This document shows positions 1 through 8,804 of a DNA stretch of 64,000 nt, piece after piece. The notes below the pieces were generated by a model. That model did no database searches, was not told where the DNA came from, and saw only the letters and a list, made by a program, of their open reading frames with translations. The stretch comes from Actinomycetospora endophytica (lineage in GTDB: Bacteria; Actinomycetota; Actinomycetes; Mycobacteriales; Pseudonocardiaceae), in contig NZ_JAJNDB010000006.1 of the NCBI RefSeq assembly GCF_021026375.1, positions 248,001 to 312,000 of the forward strand. Direction: 5' to 3'. Numbering within the stretch: the first letter of the stretch is position 1; each line of letters begins with the position of its first letter. The position numbers and the translations under genes are program-made.

Positions 1-2
1 TC

Positions 3-941
3 GGCCTGCGACTCGTTCTCGAGGCGCTCCTCGTCGAAGGTCTCGACCTCGACCGGGAAGTGCCCGCAGAAGATCACCGCGTGGCCCCAGACGTTGCGCA
101 TCAGGTTCGCGACGAGGCCGCCGACCGCGGCGGGGACGAACGAGGGGCCGGACAGCGCCGGGAACACCACGTAGTCCTTGAGCATCTGCTTGCCCGCCTT
201 GCGGAGCATGCCCATGATCGCCGGCTTCTTGTCCGCCCAGGTCTTCTCGCCGCGCTGGACCTCGTCGATCTCGAGGTCGAACATCGCGATGCCCCACTCG
301 AAGATCAGGGCGAGCCCGGCGTTGCTGAGGAACTGGAACAGGTAGTGCGGCGCCCACGGCTGGTCCGGGTCGATCCGGAGCAGGTTGTACCCGATGTCCC
401 GGTCCTTGCCGTGGACGTTGGTGTACGTGTGGTGCAGGTAGTTGTGGGCGTGCTGCCAGCCCTCGGCGGTCGAGACCGCGTCCCACTCCCACGTCGTGGA
501 GTGGATCTCCGGGTCGCGCATCCAGTCCCACTGGCCGTGCAGGACGTTGTGCCCGATCTCCATGTTCTCGAGGATCTTCGCGACGCCGAGCGACGCGGTC
601 CCCAGGACGAAGGCCGGCGGGAACAGCGCGCCGAGCAGCATGATGCGCCCGGCGATCTCCAGCCCGCGCTGGGTCTTGATCACGCGGCGGATGTACTGGG
701 CGTCGGCCTCGCCGAGCGAGGACATGACCTCGTCGCGCATCGCCTCGAGCTCGGCGCCGATGCGCTCGATGTCCTCGGTCGACAGGTGCGCGGTCGACGG
801 CGTGATGTGAGCCGTGCTCGCCCCGGGGCGGCCGGGGCCGGTCGGGGTCTTCGCCTCGTTGATCCGGGTGACGTGGTCGGGGACGACCTCGGGGTTCGCG
901 ACGGTGCTGGTCGAGCGGAGCGAGGGGGAAGTGACACTCAT
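3..941 (-). CDS. Fatty acid (acyl-CoA) desaturase, 3' part outside window
   Basis: Membrane di-iron desaturase that would introduce a double bond into an acyl chain using electrons from the reductase gene just upstream. About 313 codons are visible from an ATG at 941; the C-terminus runs off the window. Two histidine boxes are visible, GHNVLHGQW and HNYLHHTYTN; the third, QxxHH, would lie beyond the edge. It closely matches the complete desaturase at 17732-18919 (shared GVAKILENMEIGHNV and LENExQ segments). It follows the reductase at 977-2089 by 35 bases, so the two are probably one transcript. The family includes mycobacterial DesA3. The substrate cannot be read from sequence. Confidence 0.9.
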   Translation of the reverse strand, partial: MSVTSPSLRSTSTVANPEVVPDHVTRINEAKTPTGPGRPGASTAHITPSTAHLSTEDIERIGAELEAMRDEVMSSLGEADAQYIRRVIKTQRGLEIAGRIMLLGALFPPAFVLGTASLGVAKILENMEIGHNVLHGQWDWMRDPEIHSTTWEWDAVSTAEGWQHAHNYLHHTYTNVHGKDRDIGYNLLRIDPDQPWAPHYLFQFLSNAGLALIFEWGIAMFDLEIDEVQRGEKTWADKKPAIMGMLRKAGKQMLKDYVVFPALSGPSFVPAAVGGLVANLMRNVWGHAVIFCGHFPVEVETFDEERLENESQA

Positions 942-976
942 TGCGGTCCTCCTGGAACGCCGGGGAGCGGTGGTCT

Positions 977-2089
977 CTAGAGGTCGAGGCGGCAGTCGCC
1001 GGCGGCGGCCGAGACACACGTCCGCACGACGACGGCGTCGTCCGCTTCGGTGGTGTCGTCGGCGATGTGCAACTCACCGGTCTGCAGGTCAAGGACGGCG
1101 CCGGAGCGCAGGCGCCCGACGCAGGTGTGGCAGATGCCCATGCGGCACCCGCTGGGCAGGAGCGCGCCGGCGTCCTCACCGGCGCGGAGCAGGGGGGTCA
1201 CCGCGTCGGCCTCGGCGACGATGCCGCTGGCCGTGAAGGTGACGCGTCCGCCGGTGCCCTCGGCGACCGGCTCGGGCGGACGGAAGCGCTCGACGAGGCA
1301 GGTCGCGCCGGCCTCGGCGACGTGGGCGGAGAACTCGTCGATCATCTCCGCCGGGCCGCAGACGAGGACGGTGCGCTCGCGCCAGTCGGGCACGAGGTCG
1401 TCGAGGTCGGCGGGACGGAGCCGGCCGGAACCGCTGTCGTGCTCGTGGACCCGCAGACGGGGCCGTGAGGCGGCGAGGCGGCCCAGGTCGTCGCCGTGCA
1501 CCCGCTCGCCGCGGCCGGAGTGGACGACGACGGTGTCGGCGCCCGTCGCCGTGCCGGCGCCACCGGCGAGGTGGCCGAGAATCGGGGTGATCCCGCTGCC
1601 GCCGGTCAGCGCGAGGAGCGGCCCGTCGTGCTCCGGGGCGAAGTCCCCGATCGCCGGGCCCAGGGTCAGCAGCTCGCCCGGCGCCGCGGTGCGGGCCAGG
1701 AAGGTGGACACCGAGCCGTCGGGCACGGCGGTGACGCTCACGGTCAGGTGTTCGTCGCCGGGGGCACTCGTGATCGAGTAGGTCCGCCAGTGACGGCGTC
1801 CACCGATCTCGACGCCGATCCCGAGGTGCTGGCCCGGCCGGTGACCGGCCCAGCCCGCGCCCGGCCGGATGGTGAGCTCGGTGGTCGCGTGGCCGACCGG
1901 GCGCGTGGCCACGATCCGGCCGCGGAGCGCCCTCGTCGACCACAGCGGGTTGACCAGGGCGAGGTAGTCGTCGGGCAGCAGTGGGGTGGCCAGGGCACGC
2001 GTCGCACGGGCGAGACGACGCGCGATGCCCCGCCGGGGGGCCTCCTCGCGTGGCTCCCGGATCCCGGGTGCCGGTGCTCGTGTGATCAC
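977..2089 (-). CDS. Ferredoxin reductase with C-terminal 2Fe-2S domain (desaturase partner)
   Basis: 370-residue electron-transfer flavoprotein: FAD/NAD(P)H-binding reductase core at about residues 50-280 (RTYSITSAP for FAD, GGSGITPILG for the nucleotide, VLVCGPAEM near the end of the core), then a plant-type 2Fe-2S ferredoxin domain with CRMGICHTC and a later RTC. The order reductase then desaturase matches the mycobacterial Rv3230c/DesA3 pair, so it most likely feeds electrons to the desaturase at 941. The start is a GTG with only a weak ribosome site and could be a little internal. Its loop [15 protein letters not shown] is compact; the paralogue at 18949-20121 has a 20-residue insertion exactly here. 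Confidence 0.9.
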   Translation of the reverse strand: MITRAPAPGIREPREEAPRRGIARRLARATRALATPLLPDDYLALVNPLWSTRALRGRIVATRPVGHATTELTIRPGAGWAGHRPGQHLGIGVEIGGRRHWRTYSITSAPGDEHLTVSVTAVPDGSVSTFLARTAAPGELLTLGPAIGDFAPEHDGPLLALTGGSGITPILGHLAGGAGTATGADTVVVHSGRGERVHGDDLGRLAASRPRLRVHEHDSGSGRLRPADLDDLVPDWRERTVLVCGPAEMIDEFSAHVAEAGATCLVERFRPPEPVAEGTGGRVTFTASGIVAEADAVTPLLRAGEDAGALLPSGCRMGICHTCVGRLRSGAVLDLQTGELHIADDTTEADDAVVVRTCVSAAAGDCRLDL

Positions 2090-2262
2090 GCACCCGACGG
2101 TAGGGAGACCCGCCGTCGTGCTCTACGCCGGAAGCGAGGAGGTGCCGACCGGTTCTGTTGCATCTCCACAAAGTCAGGATTGGTGCCCGCTCGGCGGGGC
2201 TTTCCACCCGATTCGACCGGTTTCTTCTGAGATTCCGGTCACGTCGTCTAGGGTTTGAGGGC

Positions 2263-2754
2263 GTGGCCGGGTGGACCGAGTTCTGTGTGCTCGCCCCCTC
2301 GATCGCCGCGGTCTTCGCGCGACGGCACGAGGCCACGGGGAAGCTCTGCATGCTCGGGACGCTGCGCCCCGACGGGTTCCCCCGCATCAGCCCGATGGAG
2401 CCGCGCGTGTTCGAAGGCGAGCTGTGGCTGGCGGGCATGCCGCACACCGCCAAGTTCGACGATCTCGCCCGCGACCCCCGCTTCACCCTGCACACCGCCA
2501 CCGTCGACACCCACGTCACCGAGGGCGACGCGAAGGTGTGGGGCACCGTCGAGGACGTCCACGACGAGGCCCTCCACGCGCGGTTCGCCGAGGCGATCTT
2601 CGCCGAGATCGGGCTCGACATCCGCGGTCAGCCGTTCGAGCACTGCTTCCGGGCCGAGATCGTCGGGGCGTCCGCCGTGGCGGTCGGCGGCGGCCACCTC
2701 GACATCACGACGTGGCGCGAAGGTCACCCCGAGACCGTGATCCGGAAGCACTGA
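2263..2754 (+). CDS. Pyridoxamine 5'-phosphate oxidase family protein
   Basis: About 163 residues with the split-barrel flavin-binding fold typical of this family: a substrate strand reading CMLGTLRPDGFPRISPMEP, then ELWLAGMPHTAKFDDLARDPRFTLHTA. Such proteins bind FMN, F420 or heme and reduce diverse substrates; true pyridoxamine phosphate oxidase function is unlikely at this length. I place the start at GTG 2263, because the upstream open frame encodes unlike, arginine-rich residues. It stands alone, divergent from the reductase operon and convergent with the alcohol dehydrogenase gene downstream. The substrate is unknown. Confidence 0.75.
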   Translation: MAGWTEFCVLAPSIAAVFARRHEATGKLCMLGTLRPDGFPRISPMEPRVFEGELWLAGMPHTAKFDDLARDPRFTLHTATVDTHVTEGDAKVWGTVEDVHDEALHARFAEAIFAEIGLDIRGQPFEHCFRAEIVGASAVAVGGGHLDITTWREGHPETVIRKH

Positions 2755-2763
2755 GGCCGGTCG

Positions 2764-4020
2764 TCACCGCACCGAGCGGGTGAGCAGCCCGACCAGCGCC
2801 CCCCGGTCCGCGGCGCGCGGGGCGTTGCGGCCGACCGGGTCGGCCGCGGCGGTCGTCGCGAGCGCGTCGATCTCCGGGCGCCCGAGCCCGAGCGCCTCGC
2901 CGTCGATCCCGACCGACACCCCGACGGCCTCGCACCAGCCGGCCAGCGCCTCGGGCACCGCGACGACGGGCACGCCGAGGGTCTCCGCGACGCGGGCCCA
3001 GGCCCCGTCGTCGGGGCCGGTGTCGCCCGAGACGATCCCGGTCCCGTCCAGCGACCAGGCGACGACCTCGGGAAGGACCAGGCCCAGCGCCCGGCCGTGC
3101 ACGACACCGTGGTGGGCGGTGATCGCGTGGCCGAGCGCGTGCACCAGTCCGAGCCCGCTGCGGGTGAGCGCCTGTCCGGCGAGGTGGGCGCCCACGAGCA
3201 TCTCGGCGCGCGCCGTCCCGTCCGCGCCGTCGCCCACCGCGGCCGGCAGCCAGCGCCACACCCGACGCAGGGCCTCGACCGCGAAGGCCTCGGAGACCGG
3301 GCTGCGACCCCGGCTGACCAGCGACTCCAGGGCGTGGACGAGCGCGTCGACCCCGGTCGCCGCGGTCGGTCCGGCCGGCAGGCCGTGGGTGAGCAGCGGG
3401 TCGAGCACGGCGACCCGCGGCGTGGTGCTCGCGTCGCCGCAGTAGACCTTGCAGCGCCGCGCGGGGTCCTCGAGCACGCCGAACCCGTTGGTCTCGGCGC
3501 CCGTGCCCGCCGTCGTCGGGACCGCGACCAGCGGCAGTCCGGGACCGGACGAGTCGGCGGCCAGGCGCGCGATGCCCTTGGCCGCGTCCAGCGCGGACCC
3601 GCCGCCCAGGGCCACGACGACCGGCCGCGAGCCCGGGAACGCCTCGGCGACGACGCCCGCGCCCGCCTCGACCGAGACCACTGTCGGGTTGCCCGGCACG
3701 TCGTCGATCACGACCGTCGGGCAGCCGACCCCCGCGAGCACGGCGAGGGCCTCGTCGACGATGCCGGTCGCGCGCAGGCCGCGGTCGGTCACGATCACCG
3801 CGCCGCCGGTGCGGGCGCCGGAGTGGACGTCGAGCACGTGGTCCCCGAGGCGGGCGAGCGCGCCGGGGCCGGAGTCGACGGCGGGTCCGGGCTCGTGGAC
3901 GAACGGGGTAGTCGCGGCGCAGGCACAGGCCGGTGTCAGCGATGCGGCGTTACTGACGCTGGACGTCAGCGACGCCGCATCGCTGACACGGGCGCCGGGC
4001 CGCGGCTCGACGGCGCTCAC
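2764..4020 (-). CDS. Iron-containing alcohol dehydrogenase with repeat-derived N-terminus
   Basis: 418-residue group III metal-dependent alcohol dehydrogenase or maleylacetate reductase type enzyme. It shows the NAD motif GGGSALDAAKG, PTTAGTGAE, and iron ligands in TGVDALVHALE and in HALGHAITAHHGVVHG. The only in-frame start ahead of the conserved FVHEPGP segment is GTG 4020, which overlaps the stop of the aldehyde dehydrogenase gene in a GTGA arrangement. Residues about 12-29, VSDAASLTSSVSNAASLT, are encoded by a palindromic repeat (family B), so the repeat must be translated. It is the last gene of an enolase-superfamily/aldehyde dehydrogenase/alcohol dehydrogenase operon. The alcohol or keto substrate is not known. 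Confidence 0.85.
   Translation of the reverse strand: MSAVEPRPGARVSDAASLTSSVSNAASLTPACACAATTPFVHEPGPAVDSGPGALARLGDHVLDVHSGARTGGAVIVTDRGLRATGIVDEALAVLAGVGCPTVVIDDVPGNPTVVSVEAGAGVVAEAFPGSRPVVVALGGGSALDAAKGIARLAADSSGPGLPLVAVPTTAGTGAETNGFGVLEDPARRCKVYCGDASTTPRVAVLDPLLTHGLPAGPTAATGVDALVHALESLVSRGRSPVSEAFAVEALRRVWRWLPAAVGDGADGTARAEMLVGAHLAGQALTRSGLGLVHALGHAITAHHGVVHGRALGLVLPEVVAWSLDGTGIVSGDTGPDDGAWARVAETLGVPVVAVPEALAGWCEAVGVSVGIDGEALGLGRPEIDALATTAAADPVGRNAPRAADRGALVGLLTRSVR
3934..3988. repeat. Palindromic element family B, copy 1 (inside alcohol dehydrogenase gene)
   Basis: Two 25-base arms (3934-3958 and 3964-3988) that pair at 23 of 25 positions around a 5-base loop CTGGA. Key motif is GTCAGCGATGCGGCGT with its complement. 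It is read in frame by the alcohol dehydrogenase gene. A second, partly decayed copy lies at 35153-35200 in the anti-sigma factor gene, read in the same orientation and frame. Confidence 0.85.
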
Positions 4021-5501
4021 AGCGCGAACCAGGTGGTCTTGGGCGCCGAGTAGGCCTCGAGCGCGGCCAGCGAGCGGTCCCGGCCGCCGCCGGTGTCCCC
4101 GCCGCCGCCGAACGGCGTGGTCACCGACGCCGCGTCGAACGTGTTCACCCAGACCGTCCCGGCCCGCAGCGCCGCCGCGGTGCGGTGCGCCACGGACACG
4201 TCGCGGGTCCACACCGACGCGGCCAGCTCGAACCGGGTCGCGTTCGCCAGCCGCACGCCCTCCTCGGCCCCGTCGCACTCGATCACCGACAGCACCGGCC
4301 CGAAGATCTCCTCCTGCGCCAGCCGCGAGGAGTTCGCGACCCCGTCGAGCACCGTCGGCTCGACGTACGTCCCGCCCACGACCGGCTCGAGCACCGATCC
4401 GCCGGACGCCACCCGCACCCCCGTGGAGCGCGCGAGGTCGAGGTAGCCGACGACCCGGTCCAGCTGGGTCCGGTCGACGATCGCCCCGAGCACGGTGTCG
4501 GGGTCGAGCGGGTCACCCACGGTGAAGGTCTTCGCGAGGTCGACGACGCGGCCGACCAGCTCGTCGTGCACCGCCCGGTCGACGACCACCCGGGAACCGG
4601 CGTGGCAGGTCTGCCCGGCGTTGTAGAAGATCCCCCAGGCGATCGCGGACGCCGCCGCCTCGAGGTCGGCGTCGGGCAGGACGAGCTGCGCGGACTTGCC
4701 GCCCGCCTCGACCGCCACCGCCTTGCCGTTCGACTCCCCCGAATAGCGGTGGAAGAGCCGTCCGACCTCGACCGACCCGGTGAATCCGACCTTGTCGACG
4801 CCGTCGTGCCGACCCAGCGCCGCACCCGTCGTCGGGCCGTCGCCGGAGAGCACGGTGAGCACCCCGTCGGGCAGTCCGGCCTCGGCGCCGAGCCGGGCCA
4901 GGATCAGCGCCGACGACGGCGACTGCTCGGCCGGCTTGACGATCACGCTGTTCCCGGCGGCGAGCGCGGGACCGATCTTCCACGAGGTGATGATCAGCGG
5001 GTAGTTCCACGGCACGACGGCGGCGACGACGCCGAGCGGCCGGCGGGTGATCGTCGCGAGGGCGCCCGGACCGGTCGGGGCGACCAGGTCGTAGTGCTTG
5101 TCGATCGCCTCGGCGTACCAGGCGATCACGTCCGCGCACGTGGGGACGTCGACCTGCAGGGACTCGCGGATCGGCTTGCCGGTGTCCAGCGTCTCGGCGA
5201 GCGCGAGCTCCTCGGTGTGCTCCCGGACGAGCTCGGCGAACCGCAGCAGCACCCGCTTGCGGTGCGCGGGCGCCGCGTCGGCCCAACACCCGTCGTCGAA
5301 CGCGCGGCGGGCGGCGCCGACGGCGAGGTCGACCTCGGCGGGCCCGGCGAGCGGCACGTCGCCGAGCAGCGAGCCGTCGCGCGGGGTGTGGTCGGGCAGC
5401 GACGCGTCGGCCGAGACCTCGCGGCCGTCGATGCGCAGGGTCGTGGTCGGGGCGAAAGCGGCGGCGCGCTCGCGCCAGCCGGCACGGTCGGTCGTGCTCA
5501 C
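4017..5501 (-). CDS. NAD(P)-dependent aldehyde dehydrogenase
   Basis: 494-residue ALDH superfamily enzyme oxidising an aldehyde to the acid in the cytoplasm. Visible motifs: VPWNYPLIITSWKIGPALA, GFTGSVEVG in the Rossmann fold, the general-base motif VEAGGKSAQL, catalytic Cys near residue 299 in NAGQTCHAG, and EEIFGPVLSV. The family usually has VELGGK rather than VEAGGK. The GTG start at 5501 is preceded by AGGAGAG; the longer open frame upstream is not homologous. It lies 28 bases after the enolase-superfamily gene and overlaps the alcohol dehydrogenase gene by 4 bases, so the three act in one catabolic route. Confidence 0.93.
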   Translation of the reverse strand: MSTTDRAGWRERAAAFAPTTTLRIDGREVSADASLPDHTPRDGSLLGDVPLAGPAEVDLAVGAARRAFDDGCWADAAPAHRKRVLLRFAELVREHTEELALAETLDTGKPIRESLQVDVPTCADVIAWYAEAIDKHYDLVAPTGPGALATITRRPLGVVAAVVPWNYPLIITSWKIGPALAAGNSVIVKPAEQSPSSALILARLGAEAGLPDGVLTVLSGDGPTTGAALGRHDGVDKVGFTGSVEVGRLFHRYSGESNGKAVAVEAGGKSAQLVLPDADLEAAASAIAWGIFYNAGQTCHAGSRVVVDRAVHDELVGRVVDLAKTFTVGDPLDPDTVLGAIVDRTQLDRVVGYLDLARSTGVRVASGGSVLEPVVGGTYVEPTVLDGVANSSRLAQEEIFGPVLSVIECDGAEEGVRLANATRFELAASVWTRDVSVAHRTAAALRAGTVWVNTFDAASVTTPFGGGGDTGGGRDRSLAALEAYSAPKTTWFAL

Positions 5502-5529
5502 GGGCGGCTCTCCTGGTGCGAGGGGTGGA

Positions 5530-6618
5530 TCAGACGGCGAGCGCGGCGCCGAGCCCGGGCGCCTGCGGGACGGCCAGCGTGCCGTCGGGGGACGGCCAGA
5601 GCGGTTCGGCGAGCAGGAAGTCACGCCGGTCCGGGGTCCAGCCGCCGGCCGGGTCGTAGGGGAACTCGAGGTACGGGCCGGCCCCGACCCCCGCCGCGAC
5701 GTGGAGGTTCGCGAGCAGCCCGAGCCCGTTGGACCAGGTGTGCGGCGTGAACCGGCGATGTCTGGCGGCCATCGTCTCCGCGAGGTGGCGGGTCCGGGAC
5801 ATCCCCAGCGAGAGCACCACGTCGGTCTGCACGACGTCGAGGGCGTCCGCCTCCACCAGCGCGGTCACCTGCGCGGCGCTGTCGAGCATCTCCCCCGAGG
5901 CGATCCGCAGCCCGGGGTTGTCCGCGCGCAGCACCTGGTGACCGGCGAGGTCGGCGTACGGCAGCGGCTCCTCGATCCACCCGGGCTCGTACTCGGCGAG
6001 CCGACGGACGAGACGCCGGATCCGGCTCAGCTCCACGGAAGGTCGGGTGTCGCCGGCCATCCGCCAGGCCTGGTTGAGGTCGACGAGGACGTCGAGCCGG
6101 TCCCCCACCGCCTCGCGCACCGCGGCCACCGACGCGACGCCGGGCTCCGGGTCCCGCGGGTCGACGCGCACCTTCACGGCGCGGAACCCGCGGGCGACCA
6201 GCTCGGCCGCGTCCTCGGCCCGGCGCTCCGGCGGCTGCACCGAGCACCACGAGGCGTAGACCGGCAGCCGGTCGGCCACTCCCCCGAACAGCACCGAGAC
6301 CGGCAGGCCCGCGACCTGCCCGAGGATGTCCCAGAGCGCCACCTCGAGCGGCCAGAACCGCCCGCCGTGGAACGCGATCGACTCGATGCGCCGGACCTGC
6401 GGCTCGATCGCGAGCGGGTCGGTGCCGAGGAAGTGCTCCAGGTGCGGCGCGAAGCCCGCCATGGTGTCGCCGGAGCCGATCCCGACGACCCCCTCGTCGG
6501 TCTCCACCCGCACGACGGTGGCGGCGAACGACCGACGCGGGTCGGGGTCCCACGCGGCGTGCATCGGCGGATCGAGGTCGATCTCGTGCTCGGTCACACG
6601 GATCTCGGTGATCTTCAC
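5530..6618 (-). CDS. Mandelate racemase/muconate lactonizing (enolase superfamily) enzyme
   Basis: 362-residue enolase-superfamily enzyme that would abstract a proton next to a carboxylate, typically in sugar-acid dehydration or racemisation. It shows the second-strand KVRVDP motif, metal ligands in DVLVDLNQAW, GWIEEPL and IASGEML, and a C-terminal TPHTWSNGLG histidine. The start GTG 6618 (VKITEIRV) matches the family N-terminus; the upstream frame does not. It is first in a three-gene operon with aldehyde and alcohol dehydrogenases and is divergent from an IclR regulator. A sugar acid or similar hydroxy acid is a plausible substrate, inferred from context only. Confidence 0.85.
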   Translation of the reverse strand: MKITEIRVTEHEIDLDPPMHAAWDPDPRRSFAATVVRVETDEGVVGIGSGDTMAGFAPHLEHFLGTDPLAIEPQVRRIESIAFHGGRFWPLEVALWDILGQVAGLPVSVLFGGVADRLPVYASWCSVQPPERRAEDAAELVARGFRAVKVRVDPRDPEPGVASVAAVREAVGDRLDVLVDLNQAWRMAGDTRPSVELSRIRRLVRRLAEYEPGWIEEPLPYADLAGHQVLRADNPGLRIASGEMLDSAAQVTALVEADALDVVQTDVVLSLGMSRTRHLAETMAARHRRFTPHTWSNGLGLLANLHVAAGVGAGPYLEFPYDPAGGWTPDRRDFLLAEPLWPSPDGTLAVPQAPGLGAALAV

Positions 6619-6687
6619 GCTGGTCCCGGGGTCGACGACAGGCCGCTCGCGAGTGCACGCCGCGGTGGACCACCCGGACAAGGCGAC

Positions 6688-6704
6688 CTTGCGGTGAGCG
6701 CAAG
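6688..6704. promoter_or_regulatory. Candidate IclR operator
   Basis: CTTGCG-GTGAG-CGCAAG: two perfect 6-base arms around 5 bases, in the 106-base gap between the enolase-superfamily gene and the divergent IclR gene. A second small palindrome GGTGGACCACC sits at 6664-6674. Placement suits control of both genes; binding is inferred. Confidence 0.45.
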
Positions 6705-6724
6705 TGCCCTGGTGAGGTGGCCAG

Positions 6725-7450
6725 GTGGACGGCGGCGCGGGGGTGCGGCGCGACGTGGACCTGCTCGACGCGCTCGCCGCACCCGAGGCCCAGGCGAGCG
6801 GCCTCGGCGTGGCCCGGCTGGCCGCGGTGACCGGCCGCACCGAGAGCCAGGTCTCGCGGGCCCTCGTGGTGCTCGCCGAGGAGGGCCTGGTCGAGCGCGA
6901 CCCGGAGAGCCGCCGCTACGCCCTCGGCTGGCGGCTCTACGCGTTCGCCGCCCGAACCACGGAGGCGCGCCTGGTGCGCACCGCGGGGCGGGTCCTGACG
7001 CGGCTCGCCGACCGGCTCGGCGTCGGCGCCCACCTGTGCCGCCTGCACGGCGAGGCCGTCGCGACGGTGCTGACCGTCGCCGGGGACGGCTCCGCGCCCC
7101 GCACCGGGTTCGACATCTCGGCCATGCCGATCGTGGTGAGTTCCGCGGGCCGGGCGCTGCTCGCGTTCCGGGACGAGGCCGGGCTGGCGCGTCGACTGAC
7201 CGAGCGCGGACTCGACCCGCGGATCGCGGCGCAGGTGGTCGCCGACGGCGTGGCCATCGTCGACGGCGAGCTCGACCCGCGCCTCGCCGGTGCCTCGGCC
7301 CCCGTCCGCGACGTGCACGGCGGCGTGGTGGCCGCGGTGAACGTGTCCGGGCCGGTCTCCCGGATGCGGCCCGTCCTGCCCGCCCTGGCCGCCGCGACCG
7401 TGGACGCCGCGGCCGAGCTGTCATCACGCCTGGCCTCGCCCCGGGCGTGA
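6725..7450 (+). CDS. IclR family transcriptional regulator
   Basis: 241 residues. An N-terminal winged helix (about 10-70: ARLAAVTGRTESQVSRALVV) is followed by an IclR effector domain (about 80-240) with VVSSAGRALLA and ASAPVRDVHGGVVAAVNVSG. IclR proteins bind small organic acids and usually control the adjacent catabolic genes. It is transcribed away from the enolase-superfamily/aldehyde dehydrogenase/alcohol dehydrogenase operon across 106 bases that hold two small palindromes. The start is GTG 6725. It very probably regulates that operon. Confidence 0.88.
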   Translation: MDGGAGVRRDVDLLDALAAPEAQASGLGVARLAAVTGRTESQVSRALVVLAEEGLVERDPESRRYALGWRLYAFAARTTEARLVRTAGRVLTRLADRLGVGAHLCRLHGEAVATVLTVAGDGSAPRTGFDISAMPIVVSSAGRALLAFRDEAGLARRLTERGLDPRIAAQVVADGVAIVDGELDPRLAGASAPVRDVHGGVVAAVNVSGPVSRMRPVLPALAAATVDAAAELSSRLASPRA

Positions 7451-7469
7451 TCGCGGGTACCCGTCCGGT

Positions 7470-7901
7470 GTGCTGCTCGTCGTCGTGCACCTGGCCGCGG
7501 TCTGGTTCTGCGTCGGACTGGTGTGGGTCGTGCAGGTGCTGGTCTATCCCGAATTCCGGGCGATCGAGCGGTCGGCCTGGCGCGAGCACCACGACCACCA
7601 CACCCGGTTGATGACGTGGACGGTGTGCGGCCCGTGGGCGGTGCAGGGGGTGACGTGCGCGGCGCTGCTGGTGTGGCGTCCGGCCGGCGTCCCGTTCTGG
7701 CTCGCGGTGGTGGCCGGGGTATGTGGGGCCGCGACGGTCGCGGTCACGCTCGGCCTCTCGGTGCCGTGCCATCGCCGGCTCGCGGTCGCCTACGACGACG
7801 GCGTGCTCGACCGCCTCGTCCGCACCAACTGGTACCGCACGGCCGCGTGGACCGCCGGGGGCGTCGTGGCGGTCGCGATGGTGCTGCTCGCTGCGCCGTG
7901 A
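7470..7901 (+). CDS. Four-helix membrane protein of unknown function
   Basis: 143 residues with hydrophobic segments near residues 1-22, 48-68, 72-95 and 120-142. Conserved-looking features are VYPEF after helix 1, HHDHHTRLMTW before helix 2, and LVRTNWYRTAAWT before the last helix. This pattern recurs in small uncharacterised bacterial membrane proteins; I cannot name a function. It follows the IclR gene by 19 bases and may be co-transcribed with it. Start GTG 7470. Confidence 0.6.
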   Translation: MLLVVVHLAAVWFCVGLVWVVQVLVYPEFRAIERSAWREHHDHHTRLMTWTVCGPWAVQGVTCAALLVWRPAGVPFWLAVVAGVCGAATVAVTLGLSVPCHRRLAVAYDDGVLDRLVRTNWYRTAAWTAGGVVAVAMVLLAAP

Positions 7902-8141
7902 CTCGGGGCGGCGCGCTCCCTCCCCGGGAGGCCAGCGATCACGCAACGTCACCACGCACCCGTCTCGACCCCGCAGCCGTCCCTGGTGTCTCCGGAGCGG
8001 ACACCGCCGACGGGCCCGGCCGCTGCCGTCGGTGACGAGCCGCGGGCCCGCGATGGCCCAGGCCGGTCCCGGAACCGCAGTGATCGACTTCTGCGCGGCG
8101 GAACGCGTCAGATGTGAGCTGTTCCGCCGCACACGTCGCGA

Positions 8142-8738
8142 TCAGGCCGGGCGCCGCGACCGATGGGTCCCGACGGCGGCGCGGGCCGGGTCGAGCCGGA
8201 GGTGGGTGCCGCGCAGCGCGTCGGAGGCGTCGTCGAAGAGCGACCCGTCGGGCGGGAACGTCACCGCCAACGGCCCGACCCGCAACGTGCCGCTGCCCAG
8301 CACCGCGAACCGCACCCCGGCCCGACCGCGCAGCGCGGCGTGCGCGCCGGGCGCGAGGACGGCGTCCATCCACGCGCAGGGAGCGGCCGGGCGGCGGCCG
8401 CCGAGCAGGACCGGGCCGTCGCCGGAGTCGAGCAGGACGTCGGTGCCGCGCAGGGCCTCGACGTCGAGGCCGCGGGTGACGATGGTGCGGCGGGCGAGGG
8501 CGGGGTCGAACCGGGGCACGCCGAGCTCGTCCGCGACCGCCTCCAGGGCCTCGGCGGCGACGATGGTCAGCGCGGCGTCCCGGTGCGCCCGCCCGCCGGC
8601 ATAGCGGTCGCCGACGACGCCGTGTCCCGCCCGCAGCTCGATCGACTCCGGGGAGAACGTGTCGACCGGCGTCGGGCCGTCAGCGGGCCGCCCCTCGAAG
8701 GCGTGCCGGGGCGACACGACGAATCGCTCGATCCGCAC
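8142..8738 (-). CDS. MOSC domain protein
   Basis: About 198 residues. The MOSC fold is indicated by GHGVVGDRYAGGRAHRDAALT, then PCAWMDAVLAPG and GVRFAVLGSGTLRVG; in this family a cysteine such as the one in PCAW carries sulfur for molybdenum cofactor or other transfer reactions. I choose GTG 8738 because GGAGGG lies 6 bases upstream; an in-frame ATG at 8780 would start inside the promoter region. It is divergent from the GntR regulator of the amino-sugar operon; a role in that operon is not obvious. Confidence 0.75.
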   Translation of the reverse strand: MRIERFVVSPRHAFEGRPADGPTPVDTFSPESIELRAGHGVVGDRYAGGRAHRDAALTIVAAEALEAVADELGVPRFDPALARRTIVTRGLDVEALRGTDVLLDSGDGPVLLGGRRPAAPCAWMDAVLAPGAHAALRGRAGVRFAVLGSGTLRVGPLAVTFPPDGSLFDDASDALRGTHLRLDPARAAVGTHRSRRPA

Positions 8739-8772
8739 GAATCCCTCCGTGTCCGGACAGGTCCGGACCTCT

Positions 8773-8804
8773 TGATTCATTCAGGTCAGAGGTCTATACC
8801 TCTG
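8773..8804 (+). promoter_or_regulatory. Leaderless promoter and DasR/NagR-like operator of the amino-sugar operon
   Basis: TTGATT at 8773 and TATACC at 8795 are spaced by 16 bases and end a few bases before GTG 8805/8808, implying a leaderless mRNA. Overlying the -10 is an 18-base palindrome CAGAGGTCTATACCTCTG (8787-8804), close in form to dre operators of the DasR/YvoA GntR family (TGGTCTAGACCA core). It implies autoregulation by the adjacent GntR protein. Promoter assignment is by eye. Confidence 0.65.

Noticed and set aside
60-980. Long plus-strand open frames opposite the first desaturase
   Set aside because: They are antisense shadows of the GC-rich desaturase gene, rich in Arg/Gly/Asp/Val without any family pattern.
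1176-2621. 481-codon minus-strand frame spanning the reductase and PNPOx-like gene
   Set aside because: Composition is an arginine/proline shadow; the real reductase and PNPOx-like genes in other frames show clear motifs.
8163-8804. Upstream extension of the GntR regulator giving a 463-residue protein
   Set aside because: The extension is antisense to the MOSC gene and lacks homology; the winged helix starts right after GTG 8805.
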